This document shows, piece after piece, positions 25,853-34,074 of a stretch of DNA of 64,000 nt; the stretch's first letter is position 1; every line of letters begins with the position of its first letter. The notes below the pieces were generated by a model. That model saw only the letters and a list, made by a program, of their open reading frames with translations. It ran no database searches and had not been told where the DNA came from. The position numbers and the translations under genes are program-made. The stretch is from JBCCLJ01 sp039026915. Its GTDB lineage: Bacteria > Acidobacteriota > Thermoanaerobaculia > Multivoradales > Multivoraceae. The stretch spans positions 4,589 to 68,588 of the forward strand of contig JBCCLJ010000007.1 of assembly GCA_039026915.1 (NCBI GenBank), in the 5' to 3' direction.

Positions 25853-27643
25853 TCAGGCGGACGATTGCTGCGCGGCATCGGACAGTGAAGTGTCACGATT
25901 GGTAACAAATCGGTCATGCGGTAGATGCAGTCGAGCCAGTGCACCGCCCTCGTCGCGGTTCCTCAGTTGGACCGTTCCGCCGTGCAGCTCGGCGATGCGT
26001 CGGCTCAGTGCGAGCCCGAGTCCGACGCCCTGGGCGCTTCCTGAGGCGAACGGGTGGAAGAGTCGGTCGCGAACGGCGTCGGCGATCCCGGGGCCACGGT
26101 CCTCGATCAGGACGTCGAAGCCTTCGTCGACCGCCACGATGCGCACACGAATCGGCTCGTCGGCGTGCGCGCCCTCGCGTTGCGCGCGCGCTGCGTTGTG
26201 CAGAAGGTTGCGCAGGGCTCTCTCGAGCAGCTGGGGATCACCGGAGACCTCGGCGGTGCCGATCTTGCTGCGGACGGCGATCGGGACCTTTGCGAGAACC
26301 GGATCGGAAGCGGCGCGGTGCACGAGACGCTCGAGGACGACCGGCTCGACGCGCACCGATCCGGGGCGGGCGAAGCTCAGGAAGTCTTCGACGACTCTCT
26401 GCAGGTGGTCGGCTTCGTGGCGCAGTTCGACGAGATCCTCTTGCAGAGCTTGGGCCTCTACCGTCGCGCTGCGCTCGATCAACGTGAGATAGCCGCGCAA
26501 GGAGGCGAGTCCGTTGCGGAGCTCGTGGGCGAGCCCCGCCGTCAGCGCGCCGATCTGCTCGAGGCTCTCGCTGAGCCGCTCCTCCTCGTTGCGCTTGCGA
26601 ATCTCGGTGAGATCGGCGAAGAGTCCGAGCCAGCCGCGCACGGCGCCGTCTTCACGGTGCAGCGGGTGCACGGTGAGTCCGACAGTGCGCTCGCTCGCTC
26701 CGGTCAGATCGCATTCACGTCGCTGAATGCCCGAGCCAGAGGCGACCGCCTCCTCGAGCGTCTGTCGCAGCGGGTTGTCGGCCGGCAGAAGCTCTTCGAG
26801 GTTCGTGCCAGGATCGACCTCCCGTTCGATTTCGAGGAGCTCGCGCCCCGCCGGGTTGATCGAAAGGACTTCACCGCGCGCATCGAGTACGAGCAGCCCG
26901 CTCTCGAGTCCGGTGGCAAGCGTGCGCTGCAGAGCTGCGATGTCCGCCTCGAAGGCGGGTGGGTCGTCTCCGTCGACCGGACGTTCGAGCGCCGTGACGG
27001 CGCGCTCGAAGGTCTCGAGCAGCATCTCGACGTCGTCCTTGTCGCTCGGCTCGGTCCCCTGCAGGCTCTTGGCTCGATCGAGCAAGGCGTCGAGAGGCCG
27101 CAGCAGATGACGAAGATAGAGGATGACCAGAACCAGGAGCCCGGCGTTGACGGAGAGCACCAGAGCGACCAGCAGCGGAAGCGCGCGGGACTGCCCGAGC
27201 AGCACCGGTGCTCGGTAGTCGACGCGGACGAAGGTTGGTTCGCTCGGCGTCGTTGCCATGGGCGAGAGGCCGACGATCGTGCCCGTCGCGCTCAGCGGGC
27301 CGATGCCCACGGGCTCCCTCACGTTCGGCAGTGCGAGGGGGGCCGGAGCGCTGCCGATTCCGACCTCGACGATGGGCAGCCCCATCTCGTCGATGATCGC
27401 GACAGAGTCGGCGCCGAGGAGCATCCGGCTCAGAGTTGCTTCGTCGGGCATGCTCCGACCGAGTCGCGACGCGATTGCGGCCGCAGTCGAGGCCGCGCGG
27501 CTGCGCTCGTCGTCGACCAGGCGGGAGATGCTGGCTCGGTAAGAGAAGAGCGTGAAGGTCGACAGGGCGATGAGGCCGAGCAGCGCCGCCGGCAGCAGGA
27601 TGCTTGCTTCGCGTCGGAATCCGAGCTTGGGCCAGCTGCTCAC
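25853..27643 (-). CDS. PilS/NtrB-like sensor histidine kinase
   Basis: A 596-residue membrane kinase. It has a first span at about 15-36, an extracytoplasmic sensor region of about 120 residues, a second span at about 156-178, a HAMP-like linker, a PAS domain (about 240-345, GLLVLDARGEVLSINPAG), and a HisKA domain with phospho-acceptor H373 in GLAHELRNGLASLRGYL. The ATPase domain carries the N box LRNLLHNAARAQ and the G box EDRGPGIADAV. The H-box GLAHELRN is typical of kinases that pair with sigma-54 activators. The start is GTG. It sits between pilD and the minor-pilin operon, without its own regulator gene; the regulator at 15.4-16.8 kb is the nearest candidate. Confidence 0.88.
   Translation of the reverse strand: MSSWPKLGFRREASILLPAALLGLIALSTFTLFSYRASISRLVDDERSRAASTAAAIASRLGRSMPDEATLSRMLLGADSVAIIDEMGLPIVEVGIGSAPAPLALPNVREPVGIGPLSATGTIVGLSPMATTPSEPTFVRVDYRAPVLLGQSRALPLLVALVLSVNAGLLVLVILYLRHLLRPLDALLDRAKSLQGTEPSDKDDVEMLLETFERAVTALERPVDGDDPPAFEADIAALQRTLATGLESGLLVLDARGEVLSINPAGRELLEIEREVDPGTNLEELLPADNPLRQTLEEAVASGSGIQRRECDLTGASERTVGLTVHPLHREDGAVRGWLGLFADLTEIRKRNEEERLSESLEQIGALTAGLAHELRNGLASLRGYLTLIERSATVEAQALQEDLVELRHEADHLQRVVEDFLSFARPGSVRVEPVVLERLVHRAASDPVLAKVPIAVRSKIGTAEVSGDPQLLERALRNLLHNAARAQREGAHADEPIRVRIVAVDEGFDVLIEDRGPGIADAVRDRLFHPFASGSAQGVGLGLALSRRIAELHGGTVQLRNRDEGGALARLHLPHDRFVTNRDTSLSDAAQQSSA
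25881..25896. promoter_or_regulatory. Possible enhancer (activator-binding) site upstream of minor-pilin operon
   Basis: GACA at 25881-25884 and TGTCAC at 25891-25896 form an inverted GACA-N6-TGTC pair, about 100 bases upstream of the -24 element of the candidate promoter at 25766-25781. The same half-sites occur upstream of pilA. It lies inside the 3' end of the kinase gene, so coding constraint could explain it. Confidence 0.3.
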
Positions 27644-27653
27644 GACACGCGAC

Positions 27654-28439
27654 TCAGAGCAGTTGCAGGTAGCTGCTGACCAGCTGCGGTCCGACGAAGA
27701 GCGCGATCAGGCTGGCGACGGCGAGAAAGACACCGAAGGGCAACTTCGATTGGAGGTCGCCGCTGCCGCGCGCGAGCAGCGCCGCGCCGACGATCGATCC
27801 CAGGATCGACGATAGAAAGAGGGTCACGACGACGCCTCCGACTCCGAGGAACGAGCCGATCGCAGCCAGCATTTTGGGATCGCCCAGGCCCATACCCATC
27901 TGACGGCGGATCAGGTACCAGACGCCGATCAGCAGCAGCAGCGATCCCGCTCCGAGCACGATGCCGAAGAGCGAGCCGAGCGGCGTCACGAGAGGGGACC
28001 AGAAGGAGAGAAGGAGGCCGAGCACCATTCCTGGGTAGGTGAGTCTGTCCGGGAGGATGAAGTGCTCCGCGTCGATCAGGGCCAGCGACAGCATGAGAAA
28101 AACGAAGAGCATGGCGATCGGGGTGGCCAGGGTGAATCCGAAGGTCAGAAAGCAAGCGCCGAAAAGGACGCCCGTCAGCGCTTCCACCGCCGGATAACGC
28201 GCAGAGATTCCGAGGCCGCATTGGCGGCAGCGACCCTTCAGCAACAGGTAGCTCAGCACCGGAATGTTGTCGCGGGCCAGAACCGGCTCGCCGCAGCCCG
28301 GGCAGCGCGAGCGCGGTCGCACCGTCGACATGCCGCGCGGCAGTCGATAGACGACGACGTTCAGGTAGCTTCCGACGACCAGTCCGACGACGATGGCGTA
28401 GGCCATCGCGATCCAGAAAAGCTGAGGACTCGTGCTCAA
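27654..28439 (-). CDS. pilD: Prepilin peptidase / N-methyltransferase
   Basis: A 261-residue polytopic aspartic protease that removes prepilin leaders and methylates the new N-terminus. The cytoplasmic loop has the zinc cysteines C46, C49, C71 and C74 (CPGCG and CRQCG). The catalytic aspartates are D123 in ALIDAEHFILPD and D187 in GMGLGDPKM, 64 residues apart as in characterised members. About seven hydrophobic segments follow the N-terminal one. The likely start is a TTG at 28439; the first ATG is 11 codons in and would cut into the first helix. The stop is 10 bases before the kinase gene. It processes the pilins of both pilus loci in this window, presumably. Confidence 0.94.
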   Translation of the reverse strand: MSTSPQLFWIAMAYAIVVGLVVGSYLNVVVYRLPRGMSTVRPRSRCPGCGEPVLARDNIPVLSYLLLKGRCRQCGLGISARYPAVEALTGVLFGACFLTFGFTLATPIAMLFVFLMLSLALIDAEHFILPDRLTYPGMVLGLLLSFWSPLVTPLGSLFGIVLGAGSLLLLIGVWYLIRRQMGMGLGDPKMLAAIGSFLGVGGVVVTLFLSSILGSIVGAALLARGSGDLQSKLPFGVFLAVASLIALFVGPQLVSSYLQLL

Positions 28440-28450
28440 GAGACTCGGTC

Positions 28451-29932
28451 TCAGCGTCGAGACTCGGTGAGCGAAGCAAGGATGTGTCGCATGACGTCGA
28501 CGCCGGCGTCGAAGTCGTCGACTCGGATGTACTCGTCCGGTCCGTGAATGCCCCGGCTATCGGCCCCTGCGATCGCGAAGGGAGAGAAACCGTAGGCCTC
28601 GACGCCGCGCGCTCGGAAGTAGCGACTGTCCGTCGTGCCGGGGATGAGAATCGGCAGGATCGGAAGCTCGTGGTGTTCCGGCAGAGCGCGAATCGCCCTC
28701 TGGAGGTCCTCATAGCCGCCCGCTTCGAGGGTCGGCTCGGCGACCTGAGGCGAACTGACGGTCACCTCGACGTCGACGTTGGGTCCGACCGCCTCTCGTA
28801 CGTTCGCGAGGAAGGCCTCGCCGTCGGTGTCGGGCAGCAGGCGCACGTCGACGAGCGCCGATGCGTTCGCCGGCACGACGTTCACCGAGCTGTCCCCGTT
28901 GTCGATGCGGGTCACCTGGACGGTGTCGAGGAACGCGGTCTGCATTCCGGGCAGCAGAACGCTGTAGAGACCGCCCTGCTGATCCAGCTCACGCAGCCGA
29001 TCTTCGATCGCCTGGCGATCCTCTTGTCCGAAGAGAGCCCGGAACTTGGCGCCGTGAAGGGGTGCGAGTGCCTGGAAGTAGAGATGAGCCGCGGGAGAGA
29101 CGTGGATCTCACGGCCGCTCGAAGCGAGCAGCTGCGTGAGACCGCGGGTGAGCGTATGGGTCGCACTGTCCGGATTGAAGCCCGAGCCGTGGCCGCCGCG
29201 GCCGCGTGCTGTCAGCCGGAGCCAGAGCGGTCGTTTCTGCGCGAACTCGATGCCCCACCAGAGCATGCGTCCGTTGACGGTCTTGTTCAGTCCCGCCTCG
29301 TTGAGCACGAGATCGGCATCTGCGAAGAGCTCGGGGTACTGGTCCAGGACGAACGCCGCGCCCTGACCGCCGCCGGCCTCCTCGTCAGCGACGGCGAGAT
29401 AGATGACGTTGCGGTCGACCGGACCGCCGGCGTCGAGCAGAGTGAGCAGCGCCTCGAGGTGCGCGATGCCAAGGCTCTTGCTGTCGATGGCGCCGCGACC
29501 CCAGATCTTGCCGTCGGCAATGTCTCCGGAGAAGGCGCCGCGCGTCCAGCCGCTGCCTGCGGGTACGACGTCGATGTGATGGAGCAGGACGATCGACGGT
29601 GCGGGCTGCCGCTGAGCTTCGACCTTCGCGTACAGGCTCGTCCGGCCGTCGGGGGTGACGAGCAGCTGCGTCGTCACGTCGCGTGCGTGAAGGAGGGAGG
29701 CGAGGTAGTGAGCGCCCGCGGCTTCAAGGCCTGGAGGGTTCGTCGTATCGATGCGCAGATACGCCTGCAGGCGCGAGCGTGGGTCCGGGGCGGCGGTCGA
29801 GCCGTCGTCACCTCCGGTGGGCTGACCCAGCAGAAGAGCTGCGCAGAGACAGAGAAGCGTAGAGAGCCGCCGCCGACGAGTCGAGCCGGGCCACGGCGCT
29901 TTCCGGCGGACGCTGTAGGGAGAGCTCTTCAT
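28451..29932 (-). CDS. Secreted M20-family zinc peptidase (copy 1)
   Basis: A 493-residue M20 peptidase with a basic N-terminus and a signal peptide (LSTLLCLCAALLLGQPTG). Metal ligands and catalytic residues are in place: H119 and D121 in VLLHHIDVVPAGSG, D150 in WGRGAIDSKSLG, and the E184-E185 pair in VADEEAGGGQGA. M20 enzymes remove single amino acids or hydrolyse acyl-amino acids. Subfamily features match carboxypeptidase PM20D1/CPS-like enzymes, which is inference. A paralogue lies at 30868-32310, so pilA is flanked by two members. It ends 12 bases before pilD starts. Confidence 0.87.
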   Translation of the reverse strand: MKSSPYSVRRKAPWPGSTRRRRLSTLLCLCAALLLGQPTGGDDGSTAAPDPRSRLQAYLRIDTTNPPGLEAAGAHYLASLLHARDVTTQLLVTPDGRTSLYAKVEAQRQPAPSIVLLHHIDVVPAGSGWTRGAFSGDIADGKIWGRGAIDSKSLGIAHLEALLTLLDAGGPVDRNVIYLAVADEEAGGGQGAAFVLDQYPELFADADLVLNEAGLNKTVNGRMLWWGIEFAQKRPLWLRLTARGRGGHGSGFNPDSATHTLTRGLTQLLASSGREIHVSPAAHLYFQALAPLHGAKFRALFGQEDRQAIEDRLRELDQQGGLYSVLLPGMQTAFLDTVQVTRIDNGDSSVNVVPANASALVDVRLLPDTDGEAFLANVREAVGPNVDVEVTVSSPQVAEPTLEAGGYEDLQRAIRALPEHHELPILPILIPGTTDSRYFRARGVEAYGFSPFAIAGADSRGIHGPDEYIRVDDFDAGVDVMRHILASLTESRR

Positions 29933-30000
29933 CGCGGGGCACCTTCGGTGCGCTGGTTTCAGTCTATGAGAGCGATGGCTGCCGTGGTCGAGGTCGGCAG

Positions 30001-30033
30001 AAAAGAAAAAGGCGCCGTGCTCAGCACGGCGCC
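30001..30033 (-). terminator. Intrinsic terminator of pilA
   Basis: Read on the minus strand, a perfect 10-bp GC-rich stem (GGCGCCGTGC / GCACGGCGCC, three-base loop) is followed by TTTTTCTTTT. It lies 29 bases after the pilA stop. The following M20 gene would need its own promoter or read-through. Confidence 0.9.
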
Positions 30034-30062
30034 CATCGCATCGGATTGGATCTCAGTCTGAC

Positions 30063-30626
30063 TTAGGAGCCGGCGCCCGAGGCGGCCGCGGAACCGCTGG
30101 GGTAGCGGACGAAGTAGCCGTCAGCCCAGACGATGTCCTGGTCGTAGTCGGTGGCGATGAACGGACCCGGCGTGTAGGTGCCGGCGGAAGCCGTCAGGTC
30201 GCGGCCGAGGCTGCGGATGGCCATGACGTTCGAGCCGGAGAGGAGGTTGGCGTCGGTGCCGATGAAGCCGAAGCCGTAGTTGTTGCCCCAGCCGTCGACG
30301 CGGGGAACTTCCTGCATGTAGAAGAAGGTGTCCGACGGGCGCAGGAGAGCCTGCAGGTCAGAGTGGTCGTAGCTGCTCGCGAGCCAGGTGTAGGTGGCGG
30401 CGGAGCCAGCGGCCGAGGAGCCGGCGGCGTCGGTGAGCCAGGACATCCAGGCGGTACCGATGGTGCGGACGTCCGCGACCGAGCGCTTCTGCTTGGCCTT
30501 CTGCAGGGCGTCGATGAGGTTGGGGATGAGGATTGCGGCGATGATGCCGATGATAGCGACGACGATGAGGAGCTCGATGAGGGTGAAACCACCCTGGCTC
30601 TTCCGGTTCCGGATTCGATTCATCAT
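30063..30626 (-). CDS. pilA: Type IV pilin (GspG-like major subunit)
   Basis: A 187-residue pilin. The leader MMNRIRNRKSQGG is cut before FTLIELLIVVAIIGIIAAIL, with Glu5. The globular part has the GspG-like motif VDGWGNNYGFGF and no cysteines, so there is no disulphide D-loop. The first of two adjacent ATGs (30626) lies nine bases after AAGGAGA. It is a monocistronic unit with a sigma-54 promoter upstream (30685-30700) and a strong terminator downstream, as expected for a highly expressed, regulated major pilin. A true T2SS major pseudopilin is the alternative; the promoter and PilY1/PilV/PilW context favour a pilus. Confidence 0.92.
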   Translation of the reverse strand: MMNRIRNRKSQGGFTLIELLIVVAIIGIIAAILIPNLIDALQKAKQKRSVADVRTIGTAWMSWLTDAAGSSAAGSAATYTWLASSYDHSDLQALLRPSDTFFYMQEVPRVDGWGNNYGFGFIGTDANLLSGSNVMAIRSLGRDLTASAGTYTPGPFIATDYDQDIVWADGYFVRYPSGSAAASGAGS

Positions 30627-30684
30627 TTGGGTCTTCTCCTTGGTTAAGTCATGGCCCGGTCGGGCTTGATTCGAGGAGCTAGAA

Positions 30685-30700
30685 AGCAGGATGCGTGCCA
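30685..30700 (-). promoter_or_regulatory. Sigma-54 promoter of pilA
   Basis: On the minus strand the element reads TGGCACGCATCCTGCT against the consensus TGGCACGRNNNTTGCW. The -24 half is perfect, the -12 GC is intact and the spacing is exact. The predicted transcription start is near 30674, which gives a leader of about 48 bases that keeps the ribosome-binding site. pilA is sigma-54-controlled through PilS/PilR in Pseudomonas, Myxococcus and Geobacter. Confidence 0.88.
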
Positions 30701-30762
30701 GCCCTGCCAAGGGTCGTATTCCCTTCAAAAACTAGTAAATGCTAAGGCTACCCAAGTTCGTC

Positions 30763-30791
30763 TGACAATATGTGACACCAACTCCTGTCAC
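30763..30791. promoter_or_regulatory. Enhancer-like palindrome upstream of pilA
   Basis: GTGACA (30772-30777) and TGTCAC (30786-30791) form a perfect inverted repeat with an eight-base spacer. A further TGACA (30763-30767) lies ten bases before the first half, one helical turn away. The cluster is 90-117 bases upstream of the predicted start, the normal distance for an enhancer-binding protein. PilR sites in Pseudomonas contain TGTC, which fits. The bound regulator is not proven. Confidence 0.6.
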
Positions 30792-30867
30792 TGGATGAGG
30801 TTTGCAGCGGGAAAGGACTCCCCGCACCGCGCGGCTGATCCGTTGCGGTGCACCCGGTCTCGACGCA

Positions 30868-32310
30868 TCAGCGCTTCAGGAGCGCGTCGACGAGCTCGAC
30901 GTAGAGATCGACGCCGCCGACGAAGGCGGGGAGTGCGATGCGCTCGTCTGGACCGTTGATCGTCGCCGCATCGGTCGCCAGGGCCAGGAACGGAGAGAAG
31001 CCGTAGCTCGGCACGCCCGCACCGCGAAAGAAACGTGAGTCGTTGGCGTAGAGCGTCAGAAAGAAGGGGCCCGTTGCTTCCGTCTCGAAGCGTTCTCTCA
31101 GTAGCTCCTGGATGCCCTCATAGGCTGGATGATCGAGCGGACTGGACGCGGCAGCCCCGAACGGACCTTCGACGGTCATGCCGAGTCCGTGCGTCATCCA
31201 CTCGGGCAGCAGTCGCTTCATCGCTCGATTCAGATCCTGCCCTGGACGCAGATGGACCATGAGACGCATGCGGAAGCCCTGGGTGCCGGGGTCCTTCTCG
31301 ATCGGAAAGGCGTGGACCTCGTCGCGAAAGAGCGCCTGCATGTACGCCGGCAGGAAGAGGAAGTCTTCGATGTTCTCCAGAGCCGAGTCAGGATCCGAGA
31401 GGATTCGTGCGAAGGAGGTCTCTTCGCGTGACGGCGCGTAGGAGCGCAGGAATTCCCGTGCCGGCTCCGTCAGAGAGAGGTCGTCGATGAGGTGTCCGCG
31501 GGTCGAGAGGTCCTCGTAGAGATCCTCCAGGCGCTGCCGGGTGCGGGTACAGACCCAGACCTCGGCGAAGTGCTTCTGGGCGAACGCCGTCCCCCAGTAC
31601 TTGATCGTCTCGCGGTCCGTTGCCTCGACGACGCCGCCTTCGGTCAAGAGCGCCCAGGTGCGATCGACGAGCTCCGGGTACATCCGCACGATCCACTGGG
31701 CTCCCAGATGGCTTCCCGTTTCTTCGCTGCTCGTCGCGAGCAGGATCAGAGAGCGCTCCGGGATCTCGCCCGTCGTTTCGATCTTCTCTCGAACCCGAAG
31801 AAAGGCCTCGAGCTGTGCCGACGCCACCGACTTCATGTCGAAGGCGCCGCGTCCGTAGATCCACGGCCCCTCGATCTCGCCGCTGAAGGGACCGAACTCC
31901 CAACGGTCGGGTTGGCGGATCGGGTCGGTGTCGAGATGGCTGTGCAGAACGAGGGCCTCTGAAGACTGTCCTTCGATGATCGCCCAGAAGTTGGCGCGGT
32001 CTTCGATCAGAGCCTCGACCGTCGGTTCGATGCCGGCCTCGCGCACGACGTCGGCGAGGTAGTTGGCGGCCTGAAGCTCGCTGCCCGTCTGCTCGGTGGT
32101 ATCGATGCGCAGGAGCGCCTGCAGGTGTTGGACGCTGCGCTCGGCGGCAAAGTCGAAGGTGCTCCACTCGGTGTCGATGCCGAGATTCAGTGCGCGCTGA
32201 ACCCACGGGCTGAGCAGCAGAAAGAGGCCGGTCGTGACGGCGAAGCTGCCCCAGAGCCCGAAACGGGCTGAGGATCTCAGAGTCTTCTGCACGGGTGTTC
32301 GCTCGGCCAT
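30868..32310 (-). CDS. Membrane-anchored M20-family zinc peptidase (copy 2)
   Basis: A 480-residue M20 peptidase with an N-terminal anchor at about 18-38 (GLWGSFAVTTGLFLLLSPWV). Active-site residues are H125 and D127 in VLHSHLDTDP, D158 in GRGAFDMKSV, and the E196-E197 pair in TSSEETGSHLG. The C-terminal GVPSYGFSPF and INGPDERI segments match those of the paralogue at 28451-29932 (GVEAYGFSPF and IHGPDEYI). The ATG at 32310 is preferred to the long in-frame extension. It is divergent from the GT-C gene at 32380 and lies upstream of pilA on the same strand, 241 bases apart. Confidence 0.86.
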   Translation of the reverse strand: MAERTPVQKTLRSSARFGLWGSFAVTTGLFLLLSPWVQRALNLGIDTEWSTFDFAAERSVQHLQALLRIDTTEQTGSELQAANYLADVVREAGIEPTVEALIEDRANFWAIIEGQSSEALVLHSHLDTDPIRQPDRWEFGPFSGEIEGPWIYGRGAFDMKSVASAQLEAFLRVREKIETTGEIPERSLILLATSSEETGSHLGAQWIVRMYPELVDRTWALLTEGGVVEATDRETIKYWGTAFAQKHFAEVWVCTRTRQRLEDLYEDLSTRGHLIDDLSLTEPAREFLRSYAPSREETSFARILSDPDSALENIEDFLFLPAYMQALFRDEVHAFPIEKDPGTQGFRMRLMVHLRPGQDLNRAMKRLLPEWMTHGLGMTVEGPFGAAASSPLDHPAYEGIQELLRERFETEATGPFFLTLYANDSRFFRGAGVPSYGFSPFLALATDAATINGPDERIALPAFVGGVDLYVELVDALLKR

Positions 32311-32379
32311 GACGCGGGAGTCTAGCTTGGAGATCGCCCGTATGTTCCTCGGACGCACCCGCGGCCATAGAGTGCGGCC

Positions 32380-33978
32380 ATGAGGGTGACGAAGGAGAGC
32401 CTGGTGCGGTCCTGGCTGACCGGGGATGCACTCATCCCCCTGTCGGTCGCCGTCGTTCTCTGCGTCGGTTTCCTCGCCGCGGAGCGCTCTGTCCTCGGCG
32501 AGTTCGGCTTCCCGCTCGACGACGCCTGGATGCACCTGCAGTACGCGCGCAGTCTGGCGACGGGCGACGGCTTCAGCTTCCAGGGCGACGGGACCGGAGC
32601 GGGGGCGGCCGCACCTCTGTGGACGGCCATGCTGGCTCCGGGCGCCTGGGCGACGCCCGTCGGCGTCTTGTGGGCGAAGGCGCTCGGCATCGCGCTGCAC
32701 CTTCTGGGAGTTGCCGTCCTGCTGAGTCTGGCGTCGCTCTGGGGTCTCGGTCGTTGGGCGTCACTGCTGGCCGTCACTCTCTATCTACTGACGCGATGGA
32801 CGCTCTGGTCGGCGCTTTCGGGAATGGAGATCTCGCTCTTCGTCCTCCTCTGTCTGCTGGGCGTGCGCCAGCACGTCCTCGACGTGCAGGCGTCGGCAGA
32901 GCGCTCCCGCTTTCCCTGGTCGACGCTCTGGCTGTCGCTGGCGACCCTGGCGCGTCCGGAGGGTCTGCTCCTCATCGTGCTGTGTTGGGCGGAGAGGTTG
33001 CTGAGCCTGAGCCGGCAGGGAGAGCAGAGCTCGATCGGCCTGCGCTCGACGCCCAACCGGCTGGGGCTTCACGCCGGACTTGCTCTGCTGCTTCTGACGC
33101 CGACGGCGCTCTACAACCTCGGCACCTCGGGCAGCGCACTGCCGATGGGGCTGGCCGCGACGTCGGACACTTCGCTGGGCCTGCCGAGGCTGAGAGATCT
33201 TTGGGAGATGGGCCTCGTCCTCTTCCCGGCACAGCCCTGGCTGACGCTCCTCCTAGGTGCCGGCGTCGTGGCGGCGCTGCGGACGCCGGAACGATCCCTG
33301 GTGCCCGCCGCGTGGCCGATCCTGCTGCCGATCGTCTATTCGGTGCTCGGCGGTGGCCTCCATCAGGTGCACCACGGCCGCTACCTCTTCCCTCTCTTTC
33401 CCTTTTTCTGCCTGCTGGGCGGCCGGGCGCTGGCAGAGCTCGCGGCCGTCATGGCAGAGCGCCGGTTGTTCGGCATCCGGCTCCGCCACGCCGTTGCCGC
33501 CCTGCTGCTGATCACGGCCGTCGGTTCCTTGCGCGACGGACTCGATCACTATCTCGGCAACGTCACCGACGTCACCGACTCGGACGTGGCCATGGCGCGG
33601 TGGGCAGCGGCCAACCTGCCGCGCGACGCCGTGCTGGCCGTGCAGGACGTCGGCGCCTTCGGCTATCTGGCGCCCCAGCGTCTCGTCGACATGGGCGGCA
33701 TCGTGACGCCCGAGATCCTGCCCTACCTTCGCGGTGAGCTGCGCGGCGCCCATCCGAGCGGCCTCGAAGGCTGGGCGACGTTCCTGCAGCAGCGGGACGT
33801 CGATTTCGTCGTGCTCTTCCCGGCGTCCTTTCGCGGTGGACTGCGCGACATCGACGCGGTCCTGCCCGGGGCCCGCATGGTGCATCGAGCAACGCTCGAG
33901 AACAACATCACGATGGCAGGGCCGGATCTCGTCGTGCTCGCCACGCCCTGGGGCCGGGGCGGCGGCAATCGTCCCTAG
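32380..33978 (+). CDS. GT-C-type polytopic membrane protein (copy 1)
   Basis: A 532-residue membrane protein with about ten hydrophobic segments. It has the first-loop acidic motif of GT-C glycosyltransferases (FPLDDAWMHLQYARSLATGD) at about residues 43-62, and an aromatic/Gly-rich second loop (TGAGAAAPLWTAML). Such enzymes move sugars from polyprenyl-phosphate carriers on the outer face of the inner membrane. The C-terminal soluble part (DAVLAVQDVGAFGYLAPQRL, DVDFVVLFPASF) is shared with the paralogue at 35705-37315. Donor and acceptor are unknown. A hairpin at 34056-34074 may terminate it. Confidence 0.78.
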   Translation: MRVTKESLVRSWLTGDALIPLSVAVVLCVGFLAAERSVLGEFGFPLDDAWMHLQYARSLATGDGFSFQGDGTGAGAAAPLWTAMLAPGAWATPVGVLWAKALGIALHLLGVAVLLSLASLWGLGRWASLLAVTLYLLTRWTLWSALSGMEISLFVLLCLLGVRQHVLDVQASAERSRFPWSTLWLSLATLARPEGLLLIVLCWAERLLSLSRQGEQSSIGLRSTPNRLGLHAGLALLLLTPTALYNLGTSGSALPMGLAATSDTSLGLPRLRDLWEMGLVLFPAQPWLTLLLGAGVVAALRTPERSLVPAAWPILLPIVYSVLGGGLHQVHHGRYLFPLFPFFCLLGGRALAELAAVMAERRLFGIRLRHAVAALLLITAVGSLRDGLDHYLGNVTDVTDSDVAMARWAAANLPRDAVLAVQDVGAFGYLAPQRLVDMGGIVTPEILPYLRGELRGAHPSGLEGWATFLQQRDVDFVVLFPASFRGGLRDIDAVLPGARMVHRATLENNITMAGPDLVVLATPWGRGGGNRP

Positions 33979-34055
33979 CAGCCTGCGGTAGAAGCCCGTG
34001 CAGAGGGGCCTACGCTGCGGGATCCCCACGCTCAGTTACACGCGACTCTCATCAC

Positions 34056-34074
34056 GGGCCGCTACGGCCCTTTA
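34056..34074 (+). terminator. Possible terminator after the first GT-C gene
   Basis: A six-bp stem GGGCCG / CGGCCC with a three-base loop, followed by TTTA on the plus strand. The run of T is short. The loop holds the stop codon of the convergent esterase gene, so this structure affects both transcripts. Confidence 0.35.
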
